A DNA stretch of 64,000 nucleotides from an uncultured Bacteroidia bacterium (GTDB lineage: Bacteria > Bacteroidota > Bacteroidia > Bacteroidales > UBA932). This document shows positions 33,201 through 41,783 of this stretch, in pieces. The stretch lies in assembly GCA_902798975.1 (NCBI GenBank), contig CADBYT010000004.1, positions 142,721-206,720 of the forward strand. Direction: 5' to 3'. The translations under genes were made by a program, and so were the position numbers. Positions within the stretch are counted from its first letter, which is position 1. Each line of letters begins with the position of its first letter. Below the pieces are notes generated by a model. The model searched no databases. It saw only the letters and a list, made by a program, of their open reading frames with translations, and was not told the DNA's origin.

Positions 33201-33351
33201 ACGACGCCATCACCATGATCGTATTGGAGTCAAACTCCGGCAGCAGGGCGATGGACGTCCGGCTCAGGGAGAAGACGCCAAGGATGGCGAGGGCGATGAA
33301 CAGCAGCGTCGTCGTGACGGGATGTTCGACCGCAGATCGGTAGATACTCAT
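30247..33351 (-). CDS. RND efflux pump, inner-membrane transporter
   Basis: This 1034-residue AcrB-type transporter has 12 expected membrane helices, in two halves with large periplasmic loops. Proton-relay and family signatures are present (GMVVDDAIVVLENV near residue 400; GIVVKNGIVLIDY near 930). It is likely drug/toxin efflux (HAE1 type) rather than metal export, since no metal-pump motifs are seen. The gene overlaps the membrane-fusion gene by 4 bases. Confidence 0.93.
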   Translation of the reverse strand: MSIYRSAVEHPVTTTLLFIALAILGVFSLSRTSIALLPEFDSNTIMVMASYQGANAQEIETNLTKVLENALNGVEDLKEMTSQSKENISLLTLTFNYGVDIEAATNSVRDKLDMVNSMLPDGVSNPVIFKFSASDMPIMLLSATADESLSGLDKILDDKVSTPLARVSGVGTVSVSGAPGREIQVYCDPSKLQAYGLSISSIASMISAENRNLPSGNIDIGSETYTLRVQKEFSDPSELLDVVVGTMNGRAVYLRDVATVTDGEQEREQESYTNGERSARIIIQKQSDANTVNVIRGVKKQLAQIEKTLPADVKITPIVDGSREIINTIRTLIETILITFLVVMLVVFIFLGNWKSTIIIVLSIPLALLASLMYLFASGNTLNIISMSALTIAIGMVVDDAIVVLENVSSHIARGEKPKEAAVHGTGEVGISVIASTLTMLCVFLPLTMINGMAGIMFRQLGWIVSIIMIVSTTAALTFVPMLCSRWLKRDVTHGKAYNAIFVPINKFIDKISRGYAHVIHWATKRRKLVILSFAAVFVAAVALLAPGLKTEYFPRGDSERLTVTINLPMGTAQDVTREVYERLYADITAAVPEIQVLNATFGQADTDNTFASMQSHGTHIISLNLNIGTSSTRKRSSAEISDVVRGICAQYPEIRRAMVSEGMGMGMGASTVEVEVYGYDFAETDRVAQELQARLAKEPSFTQVTLSRDEYTPELRMDFDRTKLALNGLNSTTAASAFSSAMSGTVASLYREDGEEYNIRVRYAPQFRSSVEDMENIVVTTPTGATVKMKELGTVVEGMVPPTIERKDRSRLITVRGIVAKGAALSDAVEGCNRALDGMVIPSEITTVIAGDYEDQQEMFGQMAVLIVLMILLVYMVMASQFENLMGPFVIMFSVPFALVGVLLGLRITGMALGMMSIIGIIILIGIVVKNGIVLIDYTILCRERGMNIRDASTTAAKSRLRPILMTTLTTVLGMLPMAIGTGEGSEMWQGLGITVCWGLTVSTLITLVLIPTVYCAFTNRMERRLERRRNRQ

Positions 33352-34382
33352 CGCTTGACCTCCACTTTATCGCCGGACCTGAGGTTGGAGTGGCCGCCGG
33401 TAAGCACCTGCTCGCCCTCCTCCAGACCGGAAAGGATCTCATACTGGCTGCCGAAATGGCGGCCTGTCTCCACGGTCCGCACGGACACGGTGTTGTCGGT
33501 GTTCAGCACGAACACGGTCCGCTGGCCGGAACCCTGGAGCTTCATCACGGCGGCGTCCGGTACCACGATGCTCTCGGCGGCGCCGTAGTCCACGGTGACG
33601 CGGGCGTACATGCCCGGACGGAGTTCACGCTTCTCGTTGGCCACGCGCACTTCCGCGTTGAACGTATGGGAGGCGGGATCGATCGTCGGGTAGAGGCGCA
33701 CGATGGTGCCCGTATAGCTGCGGCCCGGCAGGGCGTCGGCCGTAAGGGACACCTTGTCTCCGCGCTTCACCTTGGTGTAGTCCGCTTCGGAAATGGGGAC
33801 CAGCAGCTTCACCGGCGTGATCTGCTGGACGGTGTAGATGGGCTGACCCATCGAATAGAGATCGCCGCGGTCGTAGTTGCGGGCGGAGATCACGCCGCTC
33901 ACGGGAGCACGCAGGATGGTGTTCTCCAGCAGGTTGTCATAGCTACTCTTGGACACGTTGAAGGCCAGCTCCAGCGCTTCGTAGTCGGACTGCGAGACGC
34001 CGCCCTGCTCGAAGAGCTGCTTCACGCGGGCGAGCTCGGTCTCGTCGTTCTTGAGGCGCAGCGCAGCCTGGTCGAGCTGCACGCGGTCCATCTCGGCGAG
34101 CACCTGGCCGGCGGACACGAAATCGCCGACCTCGACGTCCAGCTTCTGGATGCGCCCGCTGGTCAGCGGGGCGATATTGTTGATTACGTTGGCCTGGACG
34201 GAGGCGGAGTAAACCGCGTCACGGGCGACCTGCTGCCGCACGGCAGAGGTCACGGAGACCACGGGGGTCGCATTCATCGCGGCCATCATCGGGTCCATGG
34301 CCGGCGCGCCCGACTGCCGCTGGCCGCAGGCAGCGCACACGAGGGCGCACAAACTTATTCCTATTGCACTAATCTTATTCAT
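33348..34382 (-). CDS. RND efflux membrane-fusion protein
   Basis: This 344-residue periplasmic adaptor is a lipoprotein (lipobox VCAAC, Cys20). It has the lipoyl-like half domains (NIAPLTSGRIQKLDVEVGDF), a coiled-coil hairpin at about 90-150 and a beta-barrel domain. It links the RND pump to an outer-membrane channel. It overlaps the broken tolC gene by 8 bases and the pump gene by 4. Confidence 0.93.
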   Translation of the reverse strand: MNKISAIGISLCALVCAACGQRQSGAPAMDPMMAAMNATPVVSVTSAVRQQVARDAVYSASVQANVINNIAPLTSGRIQKLDVEVGDFVSAGQVLAEMDRVQLDQAALRLKNDETELARVKQLFEQGGVSQSDYEALELAFNVSKSSYDNLLENTILRAPVSGVISARNYDRGDLYSMGQPIYTVQQITPVKLLVPISEADYTKVKRGDKVSLTADALPGRSYTGTIVRLYPTIDPASHTFNAEVRVANEKRELRPGMYARVTVDYGAAESIVVPDAAVMKLQGSGQRTVFVLNTDNTVSVRTVETGRHFGSQYEILSGLEEGEQVLTGGHSNLRSGDKVEVKR

Positions 34383-35731
34383 GGGTGTATGTTTTATTCA
34401 GTTGGACATTCCCGTCGGCATCGATGAAGTCGGCACCGAGCGTGCCTTCGAGGTTGGCTTTCGCGGTGACGAAGCTGTAGATGGCCTGGCAGACGCCGAG
34501 CTGCGACTGGATCAGTGCATACTGGGCGTCATTGAGATCCGTGAGTGTGCTGCGGCCCACATCGTAGGATTTCGACGCGATATCATACGCCTTCTGAGCC
34601 GTCTCGGCGGCGCTCCGGGCCGAGCTTAAACTCTTCATCGCCGTCTCCATCTGATTCAGATACTGGCGGATGGCGATCTTGAGCTGACGCTCGGTGTTGG
34701 TGCGCTGGACATCGAGTTCGCGGGCCTGCACCTGGGCCTGGCGGACGGCGTTGAGCCGCTGGCCGCCGGAGAAGATGGGAATCGACAGGCTCAGTCCCAC
34801 GAAGGAATACGGGGACCACTTGTACTCGCTGAACTTGAAGTCGTTGGTCATCGCGTTGATGCTGTAGTTGAACGACAGGGACAGCGTGGGCAGATAGGCG
34901 TACTGCTGGACCATCCATGTCATAGAGCATGTGCTCCGCATAATCGTCCAGGTCGCCGGCCACGTCAATGTTCGTGTCCAGGTTGACACCCATCACGGCC
35001 TTGAGCTGCCACAGGGACAGGATGACCGAGCTTTCTGCGTCATAGACGGTCGGGATAGCGTTCGCCAGCGTGGTCTTGGCGCGGGTGAGATCCAGTTCCG
35101 AGGCCTTCTGGGCGTTGAAGCGGCGCTCGACCTGCTCGAAGTTCGCGAGGGCGTTCTCGTAGGCGGACTTATACACGTCGAAAGCCTTCTTGGACAGCAG
35201 GCAGGTGAAGAAGGCCTGCTTGACCTGGTTCACCGTCTCGAGACGGGAACTGCGCGCCTGCTCGACGGCCAGCTCGACGTTCTCGCCGGAGATCTTCAGG
35301 TTTTTCCACAGCTGGGCATTCACCAGCGGCATGCTGGCGCTGATGCCGGCCGACCAGGTATTCCAACGGCCGACTTCGAATCCGTCGGTGCGGCTGCCAC
35401 TGGCATCCCCGGAGTCATCTCCGCCCGTGCTGCCCAAGCTGCCCATGCCGCCGATGTCGAAGTCCATGTACATGACCTGCTTCTTGATGGTACGCTGGTA
35501 AGAACCGGACCCGCTGATCTGCGGGTAGAGGGAAGCGTACGTCCCTTTGCGGGCATAGCCCGTCCTTTCTATCTCCATGTCCGCCACTTTGACGGACGCG
35601 TTCTCGCTGAGGGCGACCCGCAGGGCATCCTCGAGGGTGAGGACCGTCGGCGCGGAGGCCGGATCAACTGTCTGTGCGACAGCAATTAGCGGAAGCAAAA
35701 GAGAAATTATTAACGTTATCGGTCTCTTCAT
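34375..35731 (-). pseudogene. TolC-type outer-membrane efflux protein, internal deletion and frameshift
   Basis: The gene starts MKRPITLIISLLLPLIAVAQ and runs intact for about 270 codons through the first OEP repeat. After DDYAEHMLYDM, near 34920, the frame leaves the family sequence, and QQYAYLPTLSLSFNYS and the rest of the second repeat continue in another frame down to 34375. About 30-40 residues that normally lie between these points are missing, so this is a deletion with a frame change, not a single-base slip. Unless the assembly is wrong, the channel protein is not made whole, though the other pump genes are intact. Confidence 0.82.
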
Positions 35732-35748
35732 ATTACTATTTTCGCGCG

Positions 35749-35756
35749 CAAAGATA
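35749..35756 (-). promoter_or_regulatory. Predicted -7 promoter box (TATCTTTG) for the RND operon
   Basis: The minus-strand TATCTTTG lies 17 bases before the tolC ATG and back-to-back with the lgt promoter 14 bases away. Confidence 0.65.
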
Positions 35757-35770
35757 TGCAAAAATTATGC

Positions 35771-35778
35771 TATCTTTG
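35771..35778 (+). promoter_or_regulatory. Predicted -7 promoter box (TATCTTTG) for lgt
   Basis: The plus-strand TATCTTTG is 17 bases before the lgt ATG at 35796. Together with the divergent box at 35749-35756 the whole regulatory region is only 64 bases, so the two polymerases should interfere. Confidence 0.65.
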
Positions 35779-35795
35779 CATCAAACCATCGATTT

Positions 35796-36674
35796 ATGTA
35801 CAGTCTTCTCTCCGTGCACTGGCACGTCAACCCCATCCTTTTCCAGATCGGACCGCTCGAGGTCCGCTGGTACGGCCTGCTGTTCGTGTCGGGATTCGTC
35901 ATCGGCTGGTATCTTTTCAAATGGTTCTTCACCCGGGAAAAGGTGGACACCAAGCTGATGGACCCCTGTCTGTACACCCTGCTGATCGCCACCGTCGTGG
36001 GCGCCCGCCTCGGGCACTGCATCTTCTACCAGCCGGATTATTATTTCGGCTCCTGGGCGGGGTTCTGGGAGATTTTCATGCCCTGGAAGGGCGGCCTCGC
36101 CAGCCACGGCGGCGCCATCGCCCTGCTCCTCGCGATGTGGTGGTTCGCCAATCATTACGGCAAGAAGAATGACTTCGACTTCTTCTGGATCATGGACCGG
36201 CTCTGCATCGCCGTCGCCTTCGCGGGCTGCATGATCCGCCTGGGCAACCTCTTCAATTCCGAGATCTACGGAGACGTCACGTCCCTCCCCTGGGGCTTCA
36301 TCTTCGACCTGCGCGGCGAGACGGAACCCAAGCATCCCACGCAGCTCTACGAGGCACTTTCCTACCTGCTGCTGGGCCTGATCATGGTCTGGATCTACAA
36401 GAACAAACTGGACAAGGTCCACCGCGGCTTCTTCTTCGGTTTCTTCCTGCTGGGCTGCTTCGGCGCCCGGTTCCTCATCGAATTCATCAAGGAACCGCAG
36501 GTCGAATTCGAGCAGACGATGGCCCTGGACATGGGCCAGCTCCTTTCCATCCCCTTCATCCTCGCCGGCATCGCCCTGCTGGTCTACGCCGCGAAGGCAA
36601 AAAAACCGGCCGCGGTCGTTCATCCGCAGCCGGTCAAGAAAGAAACGACACACTACGCACATCCCATGAAATGA
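35796..36674 (+). CDS. lgt: Prolipoprotein diacylglyceryl transferase
   Basis: This is a 292-residue inner-membrane enzyme that adds diacylglycerol to the lipobox cysteine of lipoproteins. It has about seven membrane helices, GGLASHGGAI near residue 105 and the Lgt signature region RLGNLFNSEIYG near 150, plus HPTQLYEA near 182. The upstream in-frame ATG at 35577 lies in the divergent tolC gene and is rejected. The lgt stop overlaps the MORN gene start (ATGA), which implies coupled translation. Confidence 0.95.
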   Translation: MYSLLSVHWHVNPILFQIGPLEVRWYGLLFVSGFVIGWYLFKWFFTREKVDTKLMDPCLYTLLIATVVGARLGHCIFYQPDYYFGSWAGFWEIFMPWKGGLASHGGAIALLLAMWWFANHYGKKNDFDFFWIMDRLCIAVAFAGCMIRLGNLFNSEIYGDVTSLPWGFIFDLRGETEPKHPTQLYEALSYLLLGLIMVWIYKNKLDKVHRGFFFGFFLLGCFGARFLIEFIKEPQVEFEQTMALDMGQLLSIPFILAGIALLVYAAKAKKPAAVVHPQPVKKETTHYAHPMK

Positions 36675-37939
36675 ACCCGTTCTTTCAACTCCGATTTGGC
36701 GTCATGACCTTGCTCTCGGTCTTGATGCTGCTGGCCGCCTTCCCCTGCGACGCGCAGCGGAAGGGTTACCGCAAAGGCATCCACACCAACGAATACCCCG
36801 ACGGTAGCAGCTACACCGGCGAGTGGAAGGACTTCCTCTTCCACGGGCAGGGCACTTACAAATACGTTAACGGCGACGAGTACACAGGTGAATGGAAAGA
36901 AGGTAAGCCGGACGGCGAAGGTACCCTCACGCAGCCGGACGGGTCCACCTACACCGGCTCCTGGAAAGAGGGCAAGAAAAACGGCCACGGGGTGTTCGAA
37001 TATGCCGAAGGAGACCGCTTCGAGGGGGAATGGCTGAACGACTTGAAGCATGGGGAAGGCATCTACATCTGGGCCAGCGGCGACCGTTATGAAGGCAATT
37101 ACGTCCAGGGGGAGAAAACCGGTTTCGGCACCTTCACGACCGCGGACGGTTACCGGTATTCCGGCCACTGGATCGACGGCATTTGGGAGGGCTTCGGAAC
37201 CTACACCAATCCGAACGGCGAAACATACACCGGAGAATGGAAACAGGACCGTCGCTGCGGGAAAGGAACCCTGACGGACGCCGACGGGCACATTCTCTAC
37301 GACGGGGACTGGGAAGACAACGAGAAACACGGCGTCGGGACTGCCACCTGGGAAAACGGGGACGAGTATTCCGGCGACTGGGTCCATGGTGTGCGGACCG
37401 GGACGGGAGTCTATACCCGCCCGGACGGCTCACAGTATTCCGGATCCTGGACGGACAACATGCGGGACGGCGAAGGCACCCAGCGCTATACCGACGGCAA
37501 GCGATACGAAGGCTCTTGGAAGTCCGACAAGATGGACGGCAGCGGCACCCTTTTCGAGTCCGACGGCAGCGTCATCTACGAAGGTACTTGGGCCGCCGGC
37601 ATGATGAGCGGCCCGGGTACGCGCTATTACGCAAACGGCAAGAAATATGTCGGATCCTGGCAGGAGGACCACCGCACCGGTGAGGGCATCGAATATGCCG
37701 CCGACGGCCGCGTGGAGTACGAAGGCATGTGGTTCAATGACCGCAAGATGGGTGAAGGTACCTTCTACTGGGAAGACGGCAAGAAATACGTCGGATCCTG
37801 GCTGGACGACATGATGAGCGGCCGCGGCACCCTCTTCGAAGCCGACGGTTCCGTCATCTCCTCCGGCATCTGGGCTTTCGGCGACTTCCTCGGCGAAGAG
37901 AGTGAATTCGGCGAAGGCGAGGACGATTCCGAGCTTTAG
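36671..37939 (+). CDS. Secreted MORN-repeat protein
   Basis: This 422-residue protein has a signal peptide (MTLLSVLMLLAAFPCDAQ) and then about sixteen MORN-type units of about 23 residues (pattern YxGxWxxxxxxGxGxxxxxDG) filling nearly the whole protein, with an acidic tail. MORN arrays bind lipids or act as scaffolds. The 4-base overlap with lgt is notable but the partner is not evident. It ends in a 4-base overlap with the convergent gene at 37936. Confidence 0.88.
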   Translation: MNPFFQLRFGVMTLLSVLMLLAAFPCDAQRKGYRKGIHTNEYPDGSSYTGEWKDFLFHGQGTYKYVNGDEYTGEWKEGKPDGEGTLTQPDGSTYTGSWKEGKKNGHGVFEYAEGDRFEGEWLNDLKHGEGIYIWASGDRYEGNYVQGEKTGFGTFTTADGYRYSGHWIDGIWEGFGTYTNPNGETYTGEWKQDRRCGKGTLTDADGHILYDGDWEDNEKHGVGTATWENGDEYSGDWVHGVRTGTGVYTRPDGSQYSGSWTDNMRDGEGTQRYTDGKRYEGSWKSDKMDGSGTLFESDGSVIYEGTWAAGMMSGPGTRYYANGKKYVGSWQEDHRTGEGIEYAADGRVEYEGMWFNDRKMGEGTFYWEDGKKYVGSWLDDMMSGRGTLFEADGSVISSGIWAFGDFLGEESEFGEGEDDSEL

Positions 37940-39099
37940 TCTACATAGACATACCACTGTTCCTCACCGAAGAGCTGGAGCTGGTCGCCCTGCTGGCGCA
38001 GGCCGAAAATGTTTTTGCTCTCGGGAGCGGAATGGTTGAACCAGAGGATGACGTTGTCGTGCAGGTCGAACGCGATGCAGAGCAGTTCGGGAATTCCATA
38101 GCTGCCGTCGTCATCGACGTTCCAGGTGCTGCCATACTCGGGATTGACGTTGGTCGTCTGCACATAGGTGGCCTTGACTTTGCCGCCCTGAGTCCACGCG
38201 ATCACGATCATCGCCTCGCCGTCCTTGGGCTCGAACTCGAAGATGCCCACGCGGCCGTCCTCTTCGCGTAAGTGGCCGATGTAGTGGGACTGGGTGAGTG
38301 TGCGGCCATAGCGGGTCTCCATCTGCTTCTCGAGCGTGGCGCTCATCGACTGCTCCGACTCACCCCATTTCCAGCGGCTGAACGGCGGGAAACGGTGGAA
38401 TGCGGCAAATTTGCAGTCCATGGCAAGGCCGATCACCTCCATGGCTTCGTAGCCGCGGAACATATCCTTCTTGACGTTGGCAGGCACGTCCATCTCATAG
38501 TACAGGCCCTGCATGCCCTTGTCATTCGCCAACCAAGGGTGGTAGCCCCATTTCAGCGACTCGTCGGTCAAATGGTCCTCGAGGTAGGTCAGCGGAGCGT
38601 AGTTGTGCTTGAAGAACATCCAGAGGGGCGTCGTGCGGTCCCACTCCGGCACTTCCTCCTGACGGACGAACAGCTTGTAGTTCTCGCTGGGATAGACATA
38701 GCCCGGGAGACCGTAACGGCCTTCCCAGTAGTAATACATGCCGCTGCGGTAGAACGCGGACGGGCCGACGTACTGCGTGTCGCGGTTCCAGGTCACTTCC
38801 GTCACGGCCTTGTTGTCCCGGAAGGCGTTCGCGCCGATGCCGGCCACCTCGATCTCCTTTCCGCCGACGATCAGCGACCCGGGCAGCTGGACCGTACCGG
38901 AATAACGGCCGCCCGCACAGAGTTCCAGTTTCAGGCCCTCCACATATTTATAGCAGTAGCCGTTCTCGTCGGTCACGATCTCGGTCTCGGGATCATATTC
39001 ACCGTGCACGCCCGACTGCGGCTGGGCGAAGCCGGGCATACAAAAAGCCAAGACTGGCAGCAATACGGCTGCCAGTCTTGAGATAAACGTCATTTTCAT
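37936..39099 (-). CDS. Secreted hypothetical protein with a BspA-like N-terminal segment
   Basis: This 387-residue protein has a signal peptide (VLAFCMPGFAQ). Residues about 65-115 (VAGIGANAFRDNKAVTEVTW, VGPSAF) resemble one or two BspA-type leucine-rich repeat units. The rest (YPSENYKLFVRQEEVPEWD, GLAMDCKFAAFHRFP) is not recognised. No catalytic motif is evident. It is followed on the same strand by nothing and preceded by the gene at 39109 after 9 bases. Confidence 0.7.
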   Translation of the reverse strand: MKMTFISRLAAVLLPVLAFCMPGFAQPQSGVHGEYDPETEIVTDENGYCYKYVEGLKLELCAGGRYSGTVQLPGSLIVGGKEIEVAGIGANAFRDNKAVTEVTWNRDTQYVGPSAFYRSGMYYYWEGRYGLPGYVYPSENYKLFVRQEEVPEWDRTTPLWMFFKHNYAPLTYLEDHLTDESLKWGYHPWLANDKGMQGLYYEMDVPANVKKDMFRGYEAMEVIGLAMDCKFAAFHRFPPFSRWKWGESEQSMSATLEKQMETRYGRTLTQSHYIGHLREEDGRVGIFEFEPKDGEAMIVIAWTQGGKVKATYVQTTNVNPEYGSTWNVDDDGSYGIPELLCIAFDLHDNVILWFNHSAPESKNIFGLRQQGDQLQLFGEEQWYVYVD

Positions 39100-39108
39100 G
39101 GCGTAGGA

Positions 39109-40329
39109 TTATTCGGCATCGGTCTTCGGAGCCTCCGGAGCTGCGGGAGCCGCAGGGGCAGCGGGAGCCGCAGGGGCGGCCGGAGCTGCAGGAGCAGCAT
39201 CGGCGACGGCCTTGCTCTTCTTGATGAGGAAGTAGATCAGGGCGGCGATGACCAGCGCCAGCACGATGGCAAGCACCGGACGATGGGCTACCCAGGCGAT
39301 CAGGATGATGATCAGGGCCCAGACGGCGCCGACGACACCCGTCACCAGGTTGACACCCAGTTCACCGACCTTGGCCAGCGGCGGGAGCACCTTGAGGATG
39401 GTGACGAGGATGCTGAACATCATGCGGAGGGCGGCGATCACGAGGATGATACCGAGGATGCGGAGCACCCAGAGGAGGAACTTGTTGGCCTGCTTGGCAG
39501 ACTCGAACATGGACTCCATGGAATGGTTACCCATCTGGAGGGTCATCATCTGCTTGCCGTTCTTGTGCTTGAAGGGCTCGAAGGTGTTGCCGTTCACTTT
39601 ACCGATGATGGAAGCCTCACCGCCGTCAGCCTGCATGAAGGTCACGCGGACGTCACCGACGGCCGGGGTGTTCGGGTTCTCACCATAATAGATCACATTG
39701 TCGCTCACGAAGGTGTCGATACCGTTTCCAAGGGAAGCCGGGAGGCTCACGGACGAGGAAGCGGGGATGGAGCTCACCATGGACTTCGGGAGGACATAGC
39801 CGCCGAAGCTGACCTTGGTGGCCTCGACCTCGTTGTCATTCACGGTCGTACGGACATAGTTGCTGCCCTGGTAGTCAGGATCCTTGAAGCTGTCGGAGTT
39901 GACCGGGGAGCTGACCCATTCCTTGCTGTAGGTGTAGGTCGTGGTGGTCTCCTGACCGCCGCCGATCTTGTCCTTGGTCTCGGACTGGGAATGCTCCACC
40001 CACTGATAATACTCGACATCGCGCTCCAGGCGGACAGCGTTCACGGACACACCGTAATCGGGATCGGTCAGGATCTCGTCGGTCTGTGCCACAGCCGTGG
40101 CATGGATCAGCTTGCCGTTGAGGGAGGCGTCCACGGTGGCGACGTCAGCGACGTCCACGCACTCGGACTCAGCCGATTTGATCATTCTGGTCGTCTTGAT
40201 CGCATTGCCTTCGTTCCACCACAGGAGGACGGTCGCAGCGATGAAGAGTACAAGCCCGGAGATAATTCCCTTCAGGGAGTTACCAAGCCGGGTGCCGTAG
40301 CTTGTCTTAGTTACTTCTTGGTAGGCCAT
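39109..40329 (-). CDS. TMEM43/LUMA-family membrane protein
   Basis: This 406-residue protein has one helix at about 20-40, a long non-membrane region (about 45-280), and four C-terminal helices (about 280-375), as in the TMEM43 (LUMA) family known from eukaryotic nuclear envelope proteins and scattered bacteria. GIISGLVLFIAATVLLWWNE at the first helix is a family hallmark. The tail is a run of PAA repeats of about 30 residues ending in acidic residues. The bacterial function is not known. Confidence 0.8.
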   Translation of the reverse strand: MAYQEVTKTSYGTRLGNSLKGIISGLVLFIAATVLLWWNEGNAIKTTRMIKSAESECVDVADVATVDASLNGKLIHATAVAQTDEILTDPDYGVSVNAVRLERDVEYYQWVEHSQSETKDKIGGGQETTTTYTYSKEWVSSPVNSDSFKDPDYQGSNYVRTTVNDNEVEATKVSFGGYVLPKSMVSSIPASSSVSLPASLGNGIDTFVSDNVIYYGENPNTPAVGDVRVTFMQADGGEASIIGKVNGNTFEPFKHKNGKQMMTLQMGNHSMESMFESAKQANKFLLWVLRILGIILVIAALRMMFSILVTILKVLPPLAKVGELGVNLVTGVVGAVWALIIILIAWVAHRPVLAIVLALVIAALIYFLIKKSKAVADAAPAAPAAPAAPAAPAAPAAPEAPKTDAE

Positions 40330-40370
40330 ACACTATTAATTTAAAGGTTAAAGAATTGCTTTTCAAGCGA

Positions 40371-41624
40371 TTAGCCGCGAATAGCCGCGATGCCCGGGAG
40401 CTCTTTGCCTTCGAGGGCTTCGAGCATGGCACCGCCGCCGGTGGAGACATAGCTCACCTTCTCGGCATAACCCATCTGGGTCACGGCAGCGACGGAGTCA
40501 CCGCCTCCCACGAGGGTGTAGGCGCCCTTGGCAGTAGCCTCGGCGAGGTCTTCCGCGATGTCAAGCGTACCCTTGGCGAAGGTCGGCATCTCGAACACGC
40601 CGACGGGGCCGTTCCAGAGGACGGTCTTGGAGCCGAGGATGATTTCCTTCCACTCCTTCAGCTGCTCGGGACCGGCGTCCATGCCCTCCCAACCGTCAGG
40701 GATGTCGTTGGAAGGAACGACCTTCGTGTGGGCGTCGTTGCTGAACTCGTCTGCGATGACGGTCTGGTTGGACAGATAGATCTTCACGCCCTTCTCCTTG
40801 GCCTTGGCCAGGATCTCGAGGGCCTGCGGCATCAGGTCGTCCTCGTGGAGGGAGTTGCCGATCTTGCCGCCCTGGGCCTTCACGAAGGTGTAACCCATAC
40901 CGCCGCCGATGATCAGGTTGTCCACCTTCTCGAGCATGTTCTCGAGCACGGCGAGTTTGGAAGAGACCTTGGAGCCGCCGATGATGGCGGTAAAGGGATG
41001 CTGGGCATTCTTGAGCACGTTGTCGATGGCCTTGATCTCGCCTTCCATCAGGTAGCCGAACATCTTGTCGTTGGGGAAGTAGTCGGCGATGAGGGCGGTG
41101 GAGGCGTGGGCGCGGTGGGCCGTGCCGAAGGCGTCGTTGATGTAGCAGTCAGCGTAGGAGGCGAGGGTCTTGACGAAGTCCTTCTGGCTGGCCTTCACGG
41201 CAGCCTTGGCGGCCTTTTTCTCCTCGTCGGAAGCGTCCTCCGCAAGTCCGCGGGGCTTGCCCTCCTCCTCGGCGTAGAAGCGGAGGTTCTCGAGCAGCAG
41301 GGCCTCACCCGGCTTCAGGGCGGCCACCTCGGCCTGGGCCTTCTGGCAGTCGGCGGCGAACTTCACCGGAGCGCCGAGGCACTCGGCCACATGATCCACG
41401 ATATGACGGAGGGAGAACTTGTCGGTCACGCCCTTCGGACGTCCGAGGTGGGACATGATGATGAGGGAGCCGCCACCGGCGAGCACTTTCTTGAGGGTCG
41501 GCATGGCCCGGCGGATGCGGGTATCGTCCGTAATTTCAAACTGCTCGTTGAGGGGAACGTTGAAGTCCACGCGCACGATCGCCTTCTTGCCGGCGAAATC
41601 GTAGGAATCGATGTTTTGCTGCAT
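40371..41624 (-). CDS. pgk: Phosphoglycerate kinase
   Basis: This 417-residue glycolytic enzyme transfers phosphate between 1,3-bisphosphoglycerate and ADP. Motifs are [10 protein letters not shown] near residue 18, HLGRPKG near 60, [15 protein letters not shown] and GGGDSVAAV near the C-terminus. The length is normal. It has its own -7 box at 41653-41660. Confidence 0.97.
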   Translation of the reverse strand: MQQNIDSYDFAGKKAIVRVDFNVPLNEQFEITDDTRIRRAMPTLKKVLAGGGSLIIMSHLGRPKGVTDKFSLRHIVDHVAECLGAPVKFAADCQKAQAEVAALKPGEALLLENLRFYAEEEGKPRGLAEDASDEEKKAAKAAVKASQKDFVKTLASYADCYINDAFGTAHRAHASTALIADYFPNDKMFGYLMEGEIKAIDNVLKNAQHPFTAIIGGSKVSSKLAVLENMLEKVDNLIIGGGMGYTFVKAQGGKIGNSLHEDDLMPQALEILAKAKEKGVKIYLSNQTVIADEFSNDAHTKVVPSNDIPDGWEGMDAGPEQLKEWKEIILGSKTVLWNGPVGVFEMPTFAKGTLDIAEDLAEATAKGAYTLVGGGDSVAAVTQMGYAEKVSYVSTGGGAMLEALEGKELPGIAAIRG

Positions 41625-41652
41625 TATTTTGTTGTTTTAAGTTTCCAAACTG

Positions 41653-41660
41653 CAAATATA
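41653..41660 (-). promoter_or_regulatory. Predicted -7 promoter box (TATATTTG) for pgk
   Basis: The minus-strand TATATTTG lies 28 bases before the pgk ATG. Confidence 0.6.
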
Positions 41661-41684
41661 ACAATTATTTCCGAATTATTCTGT

Positions 41685-41776
41685 CCGGCGACGGAGTCTT
41701 CCAGACGAGCGGACGCAAATTATTTTCCGGACAGGTTTGCCGGAAAACCAATTTGCACTCCGCCTTCCGTCGCCGG
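41685..41776. repeat. Double-stem palindrome, family P3, copy A
   Basis: The outer 11-bp perfect arms are CCGGCGACGGA (41685-41695) and TCCGTCGCCGG (41766-41776). The inner core 41710-41762 has the stem TTTTCCGG/CCGGAAAA and the stem GCAAATT/AATTTGC, separated by a small internal loop. It lies 8 bases after the stop of the methyltransferase gene at 41784 and may end its transcript. Two further copies are at 59100-59233. Short open frames crossing it encode LVFRQTCPENN and are not genes. Confidence 0.85.
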
Positions 41777-41783
41777 GAGCGTG

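Noticed and set aside
31492-33588. 698-residue plus-strand frame over the RND pump
   Set aside because: It is a composition shadow of the AcrB-type gene with no motif of its own.
36779-37870. Periodic DNA in the MORN gene as a possible tandem-repeat locus or CRISPR
   Set aside because: The period comes from 23-residue protein repeats with divergent DNA; there are no identical repeats with unique spacers. No CRISPR array was seen anywhere in the window.
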